Shown here in pieces: positions 45,735 to 58,983 of a stretch of DNA of 64,000 nucleotides. The first letter of the stretch is position 1. Each line of letters opens with the position of its first letter. The translations under genes and the position numbers were made by a program. Source of the stretch: Cunninghamia lanceolata (Eukaryota > Streptophyta > Pinopsida > Cupressales > Cupressaceae). A model generated the notes under the pieces. The model did no database searches. It was not told the DNA's origin and saw nothing but the letters and a program-made list of their open reading frames with translations. The stretch is from NCBI GenBank assembly GCA_027924645.1, contig BSBN01001687.1, forward strand, positions 8,122,001 through 8,186,000, in the 5' to 3' direction.

Positions 45735-48045
45735 TTCCCTTTCCAAGGATGGATGATCTCATGGATTATTTGAGTGGAGAAAAGTACTTTATTAAGATAG
45801 ATTGAAAGGGTGGATATCATCATATTAGAATCACAAAAGGTGATGAGTGGAGAACTACACTCAATACTAAAGAAGGTTTGATTGAGTGGTTGGTTATGCA
45901 TTTTGGATTTACTAATACCCCTAGTATTTTTATGAGGCTAATGAATGAGGTATTGAAACCATATCTTGGTAAATTTCTTATTGTGTATCTAGATGACATT
46001 CTAATATTTAGTAAGAGTAAAGAGGAACACTTGGGGCATATCAGGTTAGTATTGCAAAGGTTAAGGGAAGGAAAATTGTTAATGAATGTAAATAAACATA
46101 GTTTCATGAAGGAAGAGTTAATAGACCTTGTTTTTTTATTTTTGTTGATGGATTGAAGATGGATTTTGAGAAAGTTAAAGTTATTCTTGAATGGCCTACA
46201 CCAATAAGTATTTTTGAAGTGAGATCATTTTATGGATTAGTTAGTTTTTATATAAAGTTTATTATAAATTTTAGTGGGATATGTGTACCAATTACTAAAA
46301 CCATGATAGGAGATAAAAAAATAATTCAAGTGGAATCTTGCAGTTGATAGAGGTTTTGAGTTGTTGAAGAAGTGAGAAAACAACACGTGTTACCCTTACT
46401 GGATCTTGATAAGTTATTTCAAGTTGATTGTGATGCAAGTGGGATTGTAATTGGAGATATTTTAAGTCAAGAAGGAAGACCTAGTGCTTATTTTAGTGAG
46501 AAATTGAATGCTTTAAAAATAAAATATTCAATTTATGATCAAGAATTCTATGCAATTGTAAAAGCATAAAAGAAATGGAGACATTATTTGTTGTCAGAAA
46601 ATTTGTTTAATACATTTGATCATAAAGTACTACAATATCTAAATAGTCAAGGTAAGTTGAATCAAAGGCATGTTAAATGGGTTGAATTTTTACAAACTTA
46701 TTCATTTGTGTTGAAACATAGAAGTGGGAAATCCAATAGAGTAGTCAATGTAGAGAATAGAAGGCATAATTTGTTGATGAAAAGGATAATTTAGGTTGTT
46801 GGCTTTCATGAATTAAAGAATTTGTATGAGATTGATGTTGATTTTGTTGAGGCATGGAAGGGGTGTAAGACAATGGTAAGTGGAGATAGAACTAAATGGT
46901 TGGATCAGTTCATTCAATAATACTTATTGTTCAAAGGAAATCAATTATGAATTCCTAAGAGTTAAATGAACTTAGATAATTTAATCAAAGAAAAGCATGG
47001 TGGTAGATTAGTAGGTCATTATGGGTTAGATAAGACATTTTCTTTGGTAAGTGAACATTATTTTTTGTTGTAGATGTATAAAGATGTAAAAAGGTATGTG
47101 CAAAAATATAGAATTTATCGAGTTGCAAAGGGAAACTTAATTAAAATGTTGGATTGTATGATCTATTACCAATTCCAAATAAACCTTGGGAAGATATTAG
47201 CATGGATTTTGTATTAGGATTACCAAGAACACGCAGAGGTCACGATTCTATGTTTATAGTTGTTGATAAATTTTATAAGATGGCACATTCTATTGCTTGC
47301 AAGAAAACTAATGATGTGGTACACATAGCTGATTTATTTTTCAAAGAAATTTTTAGATTGCATTGATTACCTTAGAGTGTTGTATCATATAGGGATGTGA
47401 AATTCATTGGTCATTTCTAGAGGATATTGTGGAAGAAATTAGGTACTAACTAGTTTGAAGTTCAATTCAACACATCATCTACAAATAGATGAACAAATAG
47501 AAGTTGTGAATAGGAGTTTGGGAAGTTCTTGTTAAAATGTTTATTAGGTCAAAAAATAGGAAATTGGGATTTAATCTTACTATAAGATGAGTTTTCATAC
47601 AATAATTTAGTGAATAGAATTATAGGTAAAACACTATTTAAAATTGTAAGTGGATAAATTCAAAGAGTGTTTAGAGTTGATAGATTTTACTAAAAATGAT
47701 AGGAAAAGTGCTCTAGTTGAAGATTATACAAAGTATATGAAGAATTTACATCAAGAAGTAAGAATTTAGTTGGAGAAGATGAACCATAAGTACAAGGAGC
47801 ATGGAGATCAAAAGATGAGACATAAGGAGTATCAAATAGGAGATGAAGTGATGGTTTGTCTAAGAAAGGAAAGATTTTCATAATAAGCTACAAATGAAGC
47901 AATTTATTCCATGCAAAATGTTAAAAAATTGATTCAAGAAACACATATGAGGTGGAATTACTAGAAGGCCTTGATATACCACTAGCATTTAACATTATTG
48001 ATTGTATGAATACGATTAAGGAGAATAAGAAGTTAACTAAACAAT
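45735..48045 (+). pseudogene. Decayed Ty3/gypsy pol fragment
   Basis: The order is reverse transcriptase (from MDDLMDYLSGEKYFIKID, then FGFTNTPSIFMRLMNEVL and catalytic YLDD near 45990), RNase H (FQVDCDASGIVIGDILSQ, 46372-46790), integrase zinc region (about 46990-47130), integrase core ([30 protein letters not shown], 47154-47400) and the integrase C-terminal segment (HKEYQIGDEVMVCLRKERF, then LLEGLDIP, to 48045). The N-terminal half of reverse transcriptase, protease and gag are gone. Stops and frameshifts lie every 100-200 bp. The motif style is that of the Reina/CRM/Tekay side of Ty3/gypsy (chromovirus-like), not of the Tat elements. No chromodomain is readable. No LTRs are identified. 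Confidence 0.85.
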
Positions 48046-51000
48046 GATAGATTTGGGTAAAGGTACTATTGACTTATTTTAGTCTTTCTGACTCAAATAG
48101 TCTTGGTTTGCTCCTAGAGGTATGTAATGGTCATTTTATAACTTTTCTTGAGCATTAGCCATGGTTCTAATTCTTTAAAGATCTTTAAAGAGGTTTTGTA
48201 ATGCATAAAGGGTTAAAAATGTGTTATTTTTATTTGTCAAAAGATACATTAGAGTCAAAAAGTTTTCAAAGAAACCTTAAAATCTCCAAAAATAATCTAC
48301 ATTCATTGGAGGGAGTGTCTTTTTGAAAAGAGGTCAAAGTTTTAAGAGAGTCTTAGGTTTAGGTTTAAGTCTTTTGGGTTTTTGTCAAAGTTTTTAGGGT
48401 TTTCTGCTAACTAGTATGTTCTATATCATCAAGGAGGCATATCAAATGCTCTTCAAGCCCTAAAAATCCATGAGGTTGAAGTAATGATCATGAAAAATGA
48501 AGAGGTTTCCTCTTCAAATCCATCACTTTGATGAAATACATATTTATGTATTTCATGGTATCCTAAGGTTTTCTCACAATACATGTTGTATACGAGGTTT
48601 TCAAATGAACTATGGATGAATATCTTCAAGATGATATAGTACCACTACCATAGTAAACATGCATGGAGCAGCAAGATATACAATATGTAGAACCACTAGT
48701 TTTGTAGATCATTTTCAAGGTTTATGGAAGTTTTTGAAGATTTACAAAGTAAGATCAAAGGAAAAACTAGCTAATGGAGCCTATACAACACTAAGAAGCA
48801 TGAGAATGTCTCAAAAGAACCTAGATATGTGTGTTAAAGATTTGGAAAATATTTAGTAAGAAGAGAAAAAGATCAAGACAGTCATTGTCTCCTACAGGAC
48901 ATTCATTGTACTCTGTAGAGGATAAAGAGCCTATGATTTGTCTCCAAGAATGAATATACCAAGGGAAGCTTCATAGAGCCATGTTGGAAGACTAAGGATC
49001 AGTTTGGATCACCATTATATAGCTATGGAGGTTGTATTCTATAGAGAACACTCATCAAAGGGTTTGTATATCTTAAAAAAATCAAAAATGTCATTAGAGG
49101 GACCATGAAGGTAATAAAGAGAAACTTTATGAGTTTTATGTTTGTGCCTCGGATACTTACATATATATATATGGAATGGTGAATATCAATCCAAAGTATG
49201 TCTTCCATATTTTGTTAGAGGTTTGTAATAGGGTAAGACAACATTGTCAGTTGTTAGGAAGGGTCTCTTCAAAGCGTAGAGTGTACATTGGATGCTCACA
49301 TCCATAGAAAGAAGGAAATGCTCTGCTAAAGAAGGAAACCACATTGATATTTTGTGAATAATAGCAAGGTTTTATTAAACCTTATCATAGAGGTCTTAAA
49401 TATCAAAAGGACCTTGTCATATTGTTTTGGAGTCATGATAAAGGGTAAGGAGCCACTATCAAACCCTTTAGATCCCTACAAACCCTCATATAATCATGCA
49501 CATGCATTCTAAACCTGTAAAATAGTAATAAAGATCTACATAGGTATTGAAGGTCCCTATTAAGCTCTTAAAGGTATGTCAAATCCTTGTATGGTCCATA
49601 TACTTCGTTGAAGGTCTGTATACCCTTGGGATGACCCAAATCAACATGTACAGGGTGGGAGAATCTTATATAGATCTATGAAGAAAGAAGGATAGACACT
49701 CATCAAGATAAATTTACTCATTCATACCATGAAGAGTTGAATGATTTGTATAAACCTTGAGCTCTGTCAATGGGTTAAAGGATTTGCATAGTCTAAGAGA
49801 ATTGGTCAAGCTTTGAAAGCATATGTAGAGTTGGGTAGATCCAAATGATAATGTCAAGTGTTTTTAAAATTTGTTAGGCATAGAGGATCTATCAAACTTT
49901 GTTTGAGTTCTTCCATAACCATGTAAACCCACGAGGTCCCATAAAACCTTTAAAATCCCATGAAATAGTTTAAAGGCTTGTGTGTGAGTCATGAAGGTAT
50001 TGTGAAACCTTAAAAAGCATTAAGGAAGCCTGACAATCTTGGACATGTTTGAGACAATGGGGAAAAAAGATCTACAAATGGACAGAGGTGATGACATGGT
50101 TCTTAGGGTCTACCAAATCTTGATAGGATGTAGAATCATATGACTGTGCAAGGTTCTAAATCAAGCATGATAGCATGATGAAAGGCATGGAGTAGAGTTT
50201 TCCAAACTATAAATCATTTTGAGGTCTATCAAATGTCTATGAAAACCTATTAGTTCATCTAAACCCTATCCAGAGGCATATGAACTCTATCAAGAGAATA
50301 AAGTCTCTGCCAAAAAAGATAAAGATTGTCAAGCCATATGAACATAAAGGCAGAGTATTACAAGTTTGTAAAGGTGATCTAAGGCTTATAAAACATAGAG
50401 ATACTTTGTATAACTTATAAGTGTTTGGTAGACCTAGACAAGACCATCTAGTAGTTTGGAGGTCTTCCCAACATATAGAAGCCCTATTTTGCATACCTTG
50501 TCCAATGTTGGAGATTTTGTTTAACAATAAGAAGACTCTATATCGCCTATCATATGACCTAAAGGAACATGAAAAAAGAACCAAAGAGCTTCTAGGTTTG
50601 AGGAGTATGTGTAGGAAACATGAAAGCTCATTGATGATAGTGTGATTGAGGATAGTAGGACTGAGAAAACCTTTCAAGTGTGATGGGATGTAGTAGATGT
50701 GTTTGCAAAGGAACCAAGAAACACCCAAAATTATGATCAGAGAACCTGTGGAGATGATGAAGAAGTTGGTCACATGGACTAAGACCTAGTGTTGACTTGG
50801 GAGCCTGGGTAGGTTAAGTAAGGTTTCTTCATTCTTTTTAAAGTGTGACTAGTCATTTTGGAGACCTGTTCAGACTTTTAAAGCATGGAAGAACCCTCTG
50901 CAAGAGTTCTCAATGTGGGATAAGTTGTTTGAAATCCATAAAGTGATAATCCAATATGTAATTTGGAGCTTTAATGAACGAAGATTCTTCTCCCATGCCC

Positions 51001-53109
51001 TCAAGGAGTCAAGGTAGTACTAAGATCATATGAAACATGTCCTATGTCCATGCAAGGAGAAATTAGAGAGGAATAATGACCATTAGGGCACTTGTAATAG
51101 TTTTTGACCATCATGCACTTATCCAGGGAAGTGGAAGCAGTTATTTGAGTTTTCTTAGGAGTGATTCTGGGTTTTTCAAGTTGTTGAAGTCAACCAACCT
51201 ATTTTCATGCCCTCAAAGGAATATTTAAGAAGAAAAAGTAGGAGAACATTTCCCCTGCACCCAAAGAGGTTTGATTTAGCATTGATGAGAAGTTAGCTTT
51301 TATTCTCCACTAAAAGACTTCTTATATTCTCTTTAGGAGGTTTTCTACTTTGACATATATGCATTGTAAGAAGATAAGTGAAAATATCTATATATATTTT
51401 TGTAATAGACCTATACTAAACTTTGTATCAGATATGTTTTGCCTTCATGATCAATACAATAGTTGATTTTCTACCTTTGTCATATGCTTTGCACTATGTA
51501 TTGTTGGAAGACTAGAAGTGCATCTTTTAATCATTCAATTCCTTGTGGTTTCATCTCTCTTTCTTCACCTCTACAAGATTTTCTATGAGTTTTACAGTAT
51601 GCAGATAAGTTGTTTTGAGATCATCTTGTGCATAGAGAACATGCCCAAACATCTATTTTAGCCTTTATCAATCAATAAAGAAACTGTATTATTTCCTTTT
51701 CATAAACTATCATATTGTTTCTCTGGAAGAAATCTGAGTTTACTTTTATGGACAACAGTCCCTCTTACAGATTTAGCTTCTTCCCCCAACCTTTGTGAGA
51801 GTGTTTTTGAATTTGTGCAAGTACATAACAGGTTCTTGAGATTATCCTTGTGTTAGATAAATAGGTCCAAAAATCTATAACTATTGGTGCATCACCATCT
51901 TATTTATTTTTAGTATTTCTTCTATTCCTTTCCATCAACAAAAGTTAGATTAGGATTAGGCCTAGTTTTCATTATGTTGAGTTGGATCAACATTTGTATC
52001 TTAGGCTTAGGCAGGAATCAACCTTCTTTGGAGGTCTAATCTCAAGTAGCAAGGTCCTACACCTAGAGATCATTCCCATTATGTCATTGGATTGTTGAAC
52101 CAGGTTCAACAAGGGTGCAAATCCAAGTGATAACAGGTACTTAAGCATGAAACAAAATAAATTGAAAAGATATTTGATAGTAGGATAGGAATAAGGACAA
52201 GAAATAGAAAATATGAAGAATATTTGGTTAAGTGGAAGGATAAACTAGTTAAAGGCTCTACATGGATGTCCAAAGCTAAGGTTGACTAGTTTGATCTTCC
52301 TTTAGATCAAAGCCTTAAATGGAAGTGAGAAGCTCAATTTTCAATTACCTGGGATGTTCGATGTAGGAGCATCTAGGGTGTAAGAGCACTCTTGAATCAA
52401 TGAAATATATTTCCCTTTAATGTTTGTTTATTTTGTAGCTATTTTCTAGAATTCCTAGATTTTTTGCAATAATGTACATCAAGTTTGCGGCATGAAAACT
52501 TAGGTTTGTTAAATCAAAAGCTTCATATCTATTATATGAGGCCCAATAATTAGTTATCAAGCTATGTCACAGTGAAATTCAAAGATCTTTGATTGCAGTT
52601 GGTAACATAAGTCCAATAGGGAATCCCACATGTCCCAGTCTAATTTCATGTTATTTAATCACTACATTCATGTTTTCTATCTAAAGGAGCCTAACTATCT
52701 ACCAATACTGGGTTGTTTATGGTATAACAATAACTTTTTGGAACAATGTGCCAAGCATTTAAAACTTGTACCAAGCCCTAATGTTACCTACTTCACTATG
52801 TGACCTAAGAGGGGTCATATATGGGACCACATTGAATTTGGAGACTCCTAGCTTGAGGTACATTCAAAATAGTGATTATACATGTTATCTAGGGTGATGC
52901 ACCAAATTCCAATGTCAAATAATGATTAAATCATTTAATTTTGGGTCCATTAATCCTTATCACACTCACCTAGGATGGTGTATCACATTTTCCAATTGAC
53001 ACACATCATCTCTACATCTTCAATATAAAGAGAAGTTTGATATAATTTGAGGAGGGGGGCAACTAGTTAGTGAATAGATAAGGAAAAGAAAAATAGGTAG
53101 TTAAAACTA
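48046..53109. other. Non-coding stretch
   Basis: About 5 kb with no gene that I can support. Composition is even, with frequent short phrases such as AAGGTCT and AAACCCT but no clear period. The first few hundred bases could be 3' remains of the Ty3/gypsy fragment. ORFs up to 172 codons (minus, 50255-50773) show no motif. Confidence 0.55.
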
Positions 53110-54150
53110 TGTGAGCAGGAAAAATTAGGTTAACAAGATCAAGCATTGCAATCAAAACCCAATCCTACCACCTTCAAGAAATCTATCTAAATGACAAAAA
53201 ATGAAAGCAAATCAAAGAACAATGTCACCTAGATTGTATGGATTCCTTGGTTGAATGTGGATTGCTTCTCAAAACTGAACAACCATAGTTGTCAAAGATG
53301 CCATGATGATAGATGATATGCTCAAAGTGCTTAATGGATGCTCAATGGATACGATATGCATAAGATGATAATCTAGATGCTAAAGAGATTGTGTTATGAT
53401 ATTAGAATGGGATGAGAGGGTGTATATATAGGTCTCAACTAAGATTGATCAACGATGGAGAAAAAGTAGCTATATGAACGGTTGAGATAATTCAAGAGGC
53501 ATGGATGAATGTGTACAAGACATGTGTCCATAGGAAAAGCTTTTATTAAATTATTTAGTTGGCTTTGTTGGTGAAGATAAGATTGATAGGATGCTTTTCT
53601 ATTTTAAGAGTTGGATGACAAGAATAATTGATTTTTAAACCAATTAAATCATTTTTGTATTTAATTTTTGACAAACCATGGACAACGCCAACTTGTACAC
53701 ATAGAAGAAAGTGATAAAAGAGAAAAATGACAAGATATGATGGAGGAAAAGGCTAAATTTAAAAAATTGGTAGAATAAATATAAATTAAATAAATAAATC
53801 TATTTAATTTATATGCATGATGAGAAGATAAATAAATAAAATATTAATTTTATTTATTTAGAAGGATCAAATTAAATAAATTTAGAAAATTTATTTAATT
53901 TTAGAAGAATAATGGGATAATTAAATAATTAAAGATTATTTAATTATAGATAGAAAATAGAAGAATGCAGATAATGAAAATAGATGAAATTAATTAATTA
54001 AATATAATTTATTTAATTAATGATAGAAGTGGATGATTTAGAAGAAAATAGATAATTGATACAAGTGTGCTAGACAAAATTGACATATGCAATAGTGAAT
54101 AATGCGACAAATTGATAAATGATACGAAGGGTCAATTTTGGGTGTCTACA
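53110..54150 (-). repeat. 3' LTR of element 2
   Basis: Plus strand starts TGTGAGCAGG and ends GGGTGTCTACA. 1041 bp. It shares ends, the AATCCTACCACCTTCAAG region, TATA context and AT palindromes with the LTR at 12375-13168. The purine tract on its inner side fixes it as the 3' LTR of a minus-strand element. Confidence 0.85.
53423..53430 (-). promoter_or_regulatory. TATA box in LTR of element 2
   Basis: Minus strand CTATATATACACCC, aligned with the TATA box of the other LTR. Confidence 0.55.
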
Positions 54151-54162
54151 TTTTACCCCTTT
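54151..54162 (-). promoter_or_regulatory. Polypurine tract of element 2
   Basis: Minus strand AAAGGGGTAAAA directly before TGTAGACACC of the LTR. It primes plus-strand DNA synthesis. Confidence 0.85.
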
Positions 54163-54425
54163 GAGACAATGTACTTTAGGACGTTGTTTCAAAGATGATA
54201 TGACTGATACGTAAAGTAAACAAGCTATGCCCCAGTGAAACTGGTGGATGATGTCCCCTCGAGAGGAAAACCAGGCTACTAGGAAAAGATTGGGTTGACT
54301 CGCGATTAGATGACAAAACAAGGATAGACTAGATTGACACAAAGAATGTGGGGATTGGGTGGGATAAACTAGGACTGGAAAAGAAGAATTAGAGTTTGGC
54401 TTAGAAGAAATTAGGGTTTTGGCTC

Positions 54426-54433
54426 TATAAATA
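54426..54433 (+). promoter_or_regulatory. TATA box for the opposite-strand PMD ORF
   Basis: TATAAATA in CTCTATAAATAGAAG on the plus strand, about 640 bp before the PMD reading frame and 275 bp inside the LTR. It faces away from the LTR and toward the PMD ORF, so it would give a transcript antisense to the retrotransposon. It is a good match to the plant TATA consensus. Confidence 0.6.
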
Positions 54434-54689
54434 GAAGTCCAAGGGTCCATTTCTATTCATTTGCATCATTTGTGTTTAGAATTCTAGAGCTCTTGTGATT
54501 TTATAGTGCTTCAAAGCTTTTTAGAGCATCAGGATGGTGATTCCACACGTAGATCATTGAGCAGAGTGGGTGAGGACATATGAGCGACCAGTAGGAGCTC
54601 CCACACTAGTATGTAGCTAAAACTTGCTCTGTAGGGGTCATTAATAGGTCAATAGGTGTCATAAATGTAAGTGTTTGACCAAAGGCATA

Positions 54690-54985
54690 GCATATTAGGA
54701 TAGGCGCATATGGTCAATACAAGGTTGGTTTTGGCAGTTTAAAATGCGTATGGGCACGGTTTTGTCGCAGTTGGCTTTAGGAGTCACATATGGTAATTTT
54801 GCTATGTGTTTAGGGTTGCTGAGTGCATATGGCTTAGAAAGTCGCATATGATTAGCAGAAATGCGTATTTGGTCTTTTGTGTTACATATGAGCAATAGGT
54901 AGTCGCCTATGGTTTTTGAAATCGCCTATGGCTAACATATAGTCACTTATGGTAAATAAGGTTGCTTTTGGCTATACATAGGCAA
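54690..54985 (+). repeat. 19-21-nt degenerate repeat array in the PMD leader
   Basis: Units with core GTCGC[A/C/T]TATGG or close variants recur every 19-21 nt on the plus strand (for example 54841 GTCGCATATGA, 54902 GTCGCCTATGG, 54921 ATCGCCTATGG, 54942 GTCACTTATGG, 54961 GTTGCTTTTGG). They lie between the TATA box (54426) and the PMD frame (55066). The core matches that of arrays A and B in the gag-pol leader of element 1, read on the sense strand there. Confidence 0.75.
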
Positions 54986-55065
54986 AACTTAGGGTTTAGA
55001 AAAGTAAGCTCAAATTCATAAGTAACACTCAATCTGATTGATGATTGTAGGTTGTATTACTAGCG

Positions 55066-56138
55066 TTGTTGTCGAGGGAGATACACCTGGAGGATCTGGC
55101 CTTGTCAGCGGATTTAGATGCAGAGGTGAACCTATTTTTAGAGGTCATTGGTCTATGGTATGTAGCATGGATCACACCTGTACGAGCACATACCGCATTG
55201 ATGACAACATTAGTAGAGCGTTGGTATAGTGAGCACAGTTCATTCTTGCTACCAATTGGAGAGGCCACCATCACACTAGAGGATGTGTGGTGTATACTGA
55301 GGATACCTATTCATGGTGAACGAGTGGATTATGATCTAGAGTGGGGCCCTGATGCATTTAGGATATTATTCATGACTCCTAATATAAGGGTGGAGGATCA
55401 TGAGATTGGGATGTGGAGGATGAGGAAGCTTTGTACCTGATTACAGAGGTTAGTGGTGGTGGTGATTCGATTCTTAGTGCCTGCTAGACGAGCTCATGGA
55501 TTTCTAGTAGGATGGGGTACAGTCATGGAGGGTTTGTTCACATATGGTATCAGATATGTGTGGGGTCCTTGTGTATTGGGACAACTTTATCATTATCTGC
55601 ATGACTACATGTTTGGCTTAAGTATGTCTGCTAGATTACAATTCTGCATGTGTCAGCTTATGAGCATATTGTAGTGACTAGGCCAATGGCGACACGATAG
55701 AGGGAGGTAGGAGATCCATTTGTGCATATATATTGCGGAGCTATGACCTATAGACAACTCAATGCACCTGTGTATTGGAGGAGGACATTGGATGAGCTTG
55801 ACACTTTCATTTGGAGACCCTAGTGCGATTGTGAGAGCTGGGAGGATGATGCAGAGCAACCGGTGTATGCTTGCCAGCCTAGGTATTGTTTTGGTAGAGG
55901 GATCTACATTATAGAGCGCTATCTTCCTGAGAGAGTTCTTTGACAGTTTGGTTTGCCCCAGCTTGAGCTAGTAGGAGATGTTATTTTTTGGAGGACATGG
56001 CGAGAGATCCCTGCTTGGGGTCTAGAGATTGTGGTAGAGACGGCCTTGGCAGAGGTACATGGATTACAGCTAGTGGCTTGGGACTGGATCCTTGGGCCAA
56101 CAGATGTAGGCACTACACCAGAGTATGAATCATACTAG
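55066..56138 (+). pseudogene. Plant mobile domain (PMD, MAIN-like) ORF, antisense to element 2
   Basis: The product resembles the PMD family (PF10536), found in the MAIN/MAIL proteins and in plant transposons. Landmarks in order are TALMTTLVERWYSEHSSFLL, GEATITLEDVWCILRIPIHG, DTFIWRP, and ERYLPERVL-QFGLPQ near the end. One frameshift lies near 55650. In-frame stops lie at about 55438, 55695, 55818 and 55942; at least three fit a single C-to-T change (CGA or CAG), and the one after DTFIWRP does not. The frame opens after TTGTAG (55045-55050), which could be a splice acceptor, with a first exon upstream near 54500. PMD proteins act in gene and transposon silencing. Antisense accessory ORFs between pol and 3' LTR are known in Tat elements. 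Confidence 0.88.
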
Positions 56139-56880
56139 ATACTGCACCAACTGACTAGGTTGACTATAGCTGGAGAGGTGGGAGAGGTAGAAGTACATAG
56201 ACTAGGTCCTATGAGGGCGAGGAGGTAGAGACGACCCCCTCAGGTTTAGGTATTAGTACAATAGGGACAAGGTTAGGTTCAGGGACATGTTCAAGCTCAA
56301 AGATAGGCTCAAGCTCCCTAGTAGTAGTAGCTTGTGATTAGAGGTGGACGGGGAGGAGGACAGTAGGCAGAGATAGAGGAGACTCATATGTGGCGGTAAC
56401 TGTAGAACGAGATGGGTAGGAGGATTCATCTGGAGGTGAGGTTTAGACAGATGAGATAGGACAGGGATAGAGCCATAGTCATGATGAGACAGGCTCGAGC
56501 CCAGGTGTAGGCATTGCATGCATAGCCAACATAGGCACATGTTGCACTAGATGATGTAGTAGTGGCTTGACTGACTGCAGAGAGAGATGCAACAACACAG
56601 AGGTTGCAGAGTGTTACTACTAAGTGAGATGCAGCTAGAGTGGCCTTGGGCACAGACCAGATAGGGGTCTTTTTGGTGAGAGAGCTCACTCGTGTAAAGG
56701 GTGAGCTAGGGACAACACAAGTTGAGGTTGAGTATTATAGGGGTCTATACTATGGTGCAGTTTCTGTGGACTAGCGATAGTCGAGCTTCAGGAGTAGATA
56801 TGGGGCATCAGCCTCAAGGAGGATTGGGAGGTCAGCGAGATCTAGCCCATCAGTTATGGGACTGATGAGAGCCATTTATG
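56139..56880 (+). pseudogene. Gln/Arg-rich tail after the PMD, decayed
   Basis: Continues after the PMD with repeated CAG/CAA and TAG triplets (56240-56340: Gln-rich text with many TAG where CAG would fit), then charged, Met-rich text. It looks like a low-complexity C-terminal extension eroded by C-to-T changes. The frame cannot be followed with certainty. Confidence 0.45.
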
Positions 56881-58983
56881 TTCCATTTTATGCCACATTA
56901 TAGCCTATTTCATACACCCTCATAGCCATTTCCACATTCCATTTCCGTTCCATTTTCATATTAGTTTATCATTTACGTTACATATGATTAAATATTAATA
57001 AGCGATATTTAATATAGTTTTGAGATAAATATATGGACATTAATTATTAATTGTCTTTACTAATATACATTGTTATTTAAAGCCTTGAAAAATATAGCTT
57101 GCAACATGCAGTCTTCCTATCACATTCCATACAGACCTTCCTGTCACTTTCTGGTCAAGAAATGTTGTGTATTACTTTGGGACCAGCAAGTTATTCCTAT
57201 AATCATTTCAACAGATGATGCCAACTTCCTAGGTGGCAATGGTTAAAACTTCTCATAGTGATTGTGCACTATTTTATCCAATGGCAACCTTCCTTTGGTT
57301 CTTCCTTCATGACTTGTCCTGCATACATTCTTCAGCCACGTTGATCTATTTCATGATAAAATATATGTCAGTCAATATTTCCACGTCATTGTATCCTATG
57401 ATATTTGGAAAATGGAAACTCGTGGAGGATGCACTAATAGCTGTATGGAGGATGCACTGCTAGTTGTTTGAAGAAACTCGTAGATCTTTCTATTTGCTAT
57501 TGTAGAATTAAGCCACCTCAGCACTGTCATCAGATTTAACGGGAGATGTATTTGTTATTGGAAGAAATTGAAATGTGTTATTGTTTGTAATACGTGGCCA
57601 AAAAGTAAGGTCTTACGTAGACCATTGGATGCATACATTAAAAACTATCTATTTTTGTGTGTAAGGAACTATTTTGTTAACAGATGTTATAATCTTGAGC
57701 AACATATATACTATGTAATATTGGCTTGAGGACAGATTGGTGTGAGTAGATTATTGTAAACAAGCTTTTGTATCAACAATATTATTTTCTGATAAATAAA
57801 ATCATCATTTGTATGAACAACACTGCGTAGAAGAGATTTTGTTTAAGCACTGGACGTACTGAGGAGGTAGGATCCACTTCTCGGGATGTCTGGTGATTTC
57901 TATTAGATTAGATGTGTGTTTATTTATGTTCTTTATTAAATGTTGTTTCTATTTTATTTGTAGGCATAGTTTGTTGTTCATTTCTTGTGAGATTATTTTC
58001 TAGATCAAATGTTCATGCTTTATATTGCTTTATGATTTCTAGATTAGTTTTCTTTGGAAGCTGTGAGTTTAATTTTTGTTGTTGTTGTTGTTGCTAGGAA
58101 GTGACAGTTCCTGTTGCCAACATTATCTCGATATGCAATAAGTTTATTTTCTAACTGCATTTCATTTCCACTCAGCTCACTATCTTCATCCCTTCGACAG
58201 ATAGCCATAATACCTTTCACAAGTCTACGATCCCTGGATTGACATTTTAGGAACAAACTGAGGAAGTTAATACTTTTATAGCAATTTCATCCCAAGTCCT
58301 GATCCACAATTTTGTCCATCAGGGACCACCCCTATAGCCAGGTGGAGGAGGAGATTAGGGAGAGGCTTCATCAGGGAGTGTCACCCACCCGAGACACTAG
58401 GGATAGCTTGGTTGTTGTACATTGTATCATTTTTGAATCATGTATATTTTCGAGGCCTGCGAGACAATGTATATATTTTGATGGCTCTGTGATAGCCACT
58501 TTGTAGATATTGATTCATTTTGTACATGATGAGACATTTATGTATTGACTCAGATGCATATATTTATATATGTGATGGATTTTGATGGCAATATATTATA
58601 TCATGATTATGGATGCACATGTATGATGGTGATATTTATGGTTTTATGTTTTCATGATTATGACATGTATATGGTAGATACGTAAATGATAAATGGATAT
58701 GATTATGATAAATGCATGCTAATGAAAAGATATATGCTTATGTTAATGGATAGATGATGACTTTATGCAATTGAAGTGTACAATGATCTATATTATGCAA
58801 ATATATTGATATGATGTATTTCTAACACACTTGTTTTGCAGGATGAAGATAATGAAGAAAAAGATGATGATGAATAGAATAAAGTAGGTGAAATTTGATT
58901 GATCAATCCTTGTGAGAGCTATGAATTTTGTTGCGGGAAAAATAGATGGATGATGGATAATAGATGGAGCTTCTTGGGAACAG
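56881..58983. other. Non-coding stretch between PMD ORF and pol 3' region
   Basis: No gene that I can support. It contains a short (TTG)n run (58076-58094) and TATG/ATGAT-rich low-complexity sequence (58530-58800). An ORF of 64 codons at 58312-58506 starts with a charged helical stretch (PYSQVEEEIRERLHQG) and might be a last exon of the PMD gene. A later insertion within 56880-58290 is possible but I see no clear ends. Confidence 0.45.

Noticed and set aside
50255..50773. 172-codon minus-strand ORF in the gene-poor stretch
   Set aside because: No motif, biased Leu/Ser/Phe composition of AT-rich non-coding DNA, and no neighbours that support it.
54690..54985. A cluster of tRNA-like or small-RNA genes suggested by the regular spacing
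   Set aside because: No cloverleaf, box A/B or terminator pattern. The period and core match the leader repeats instead.
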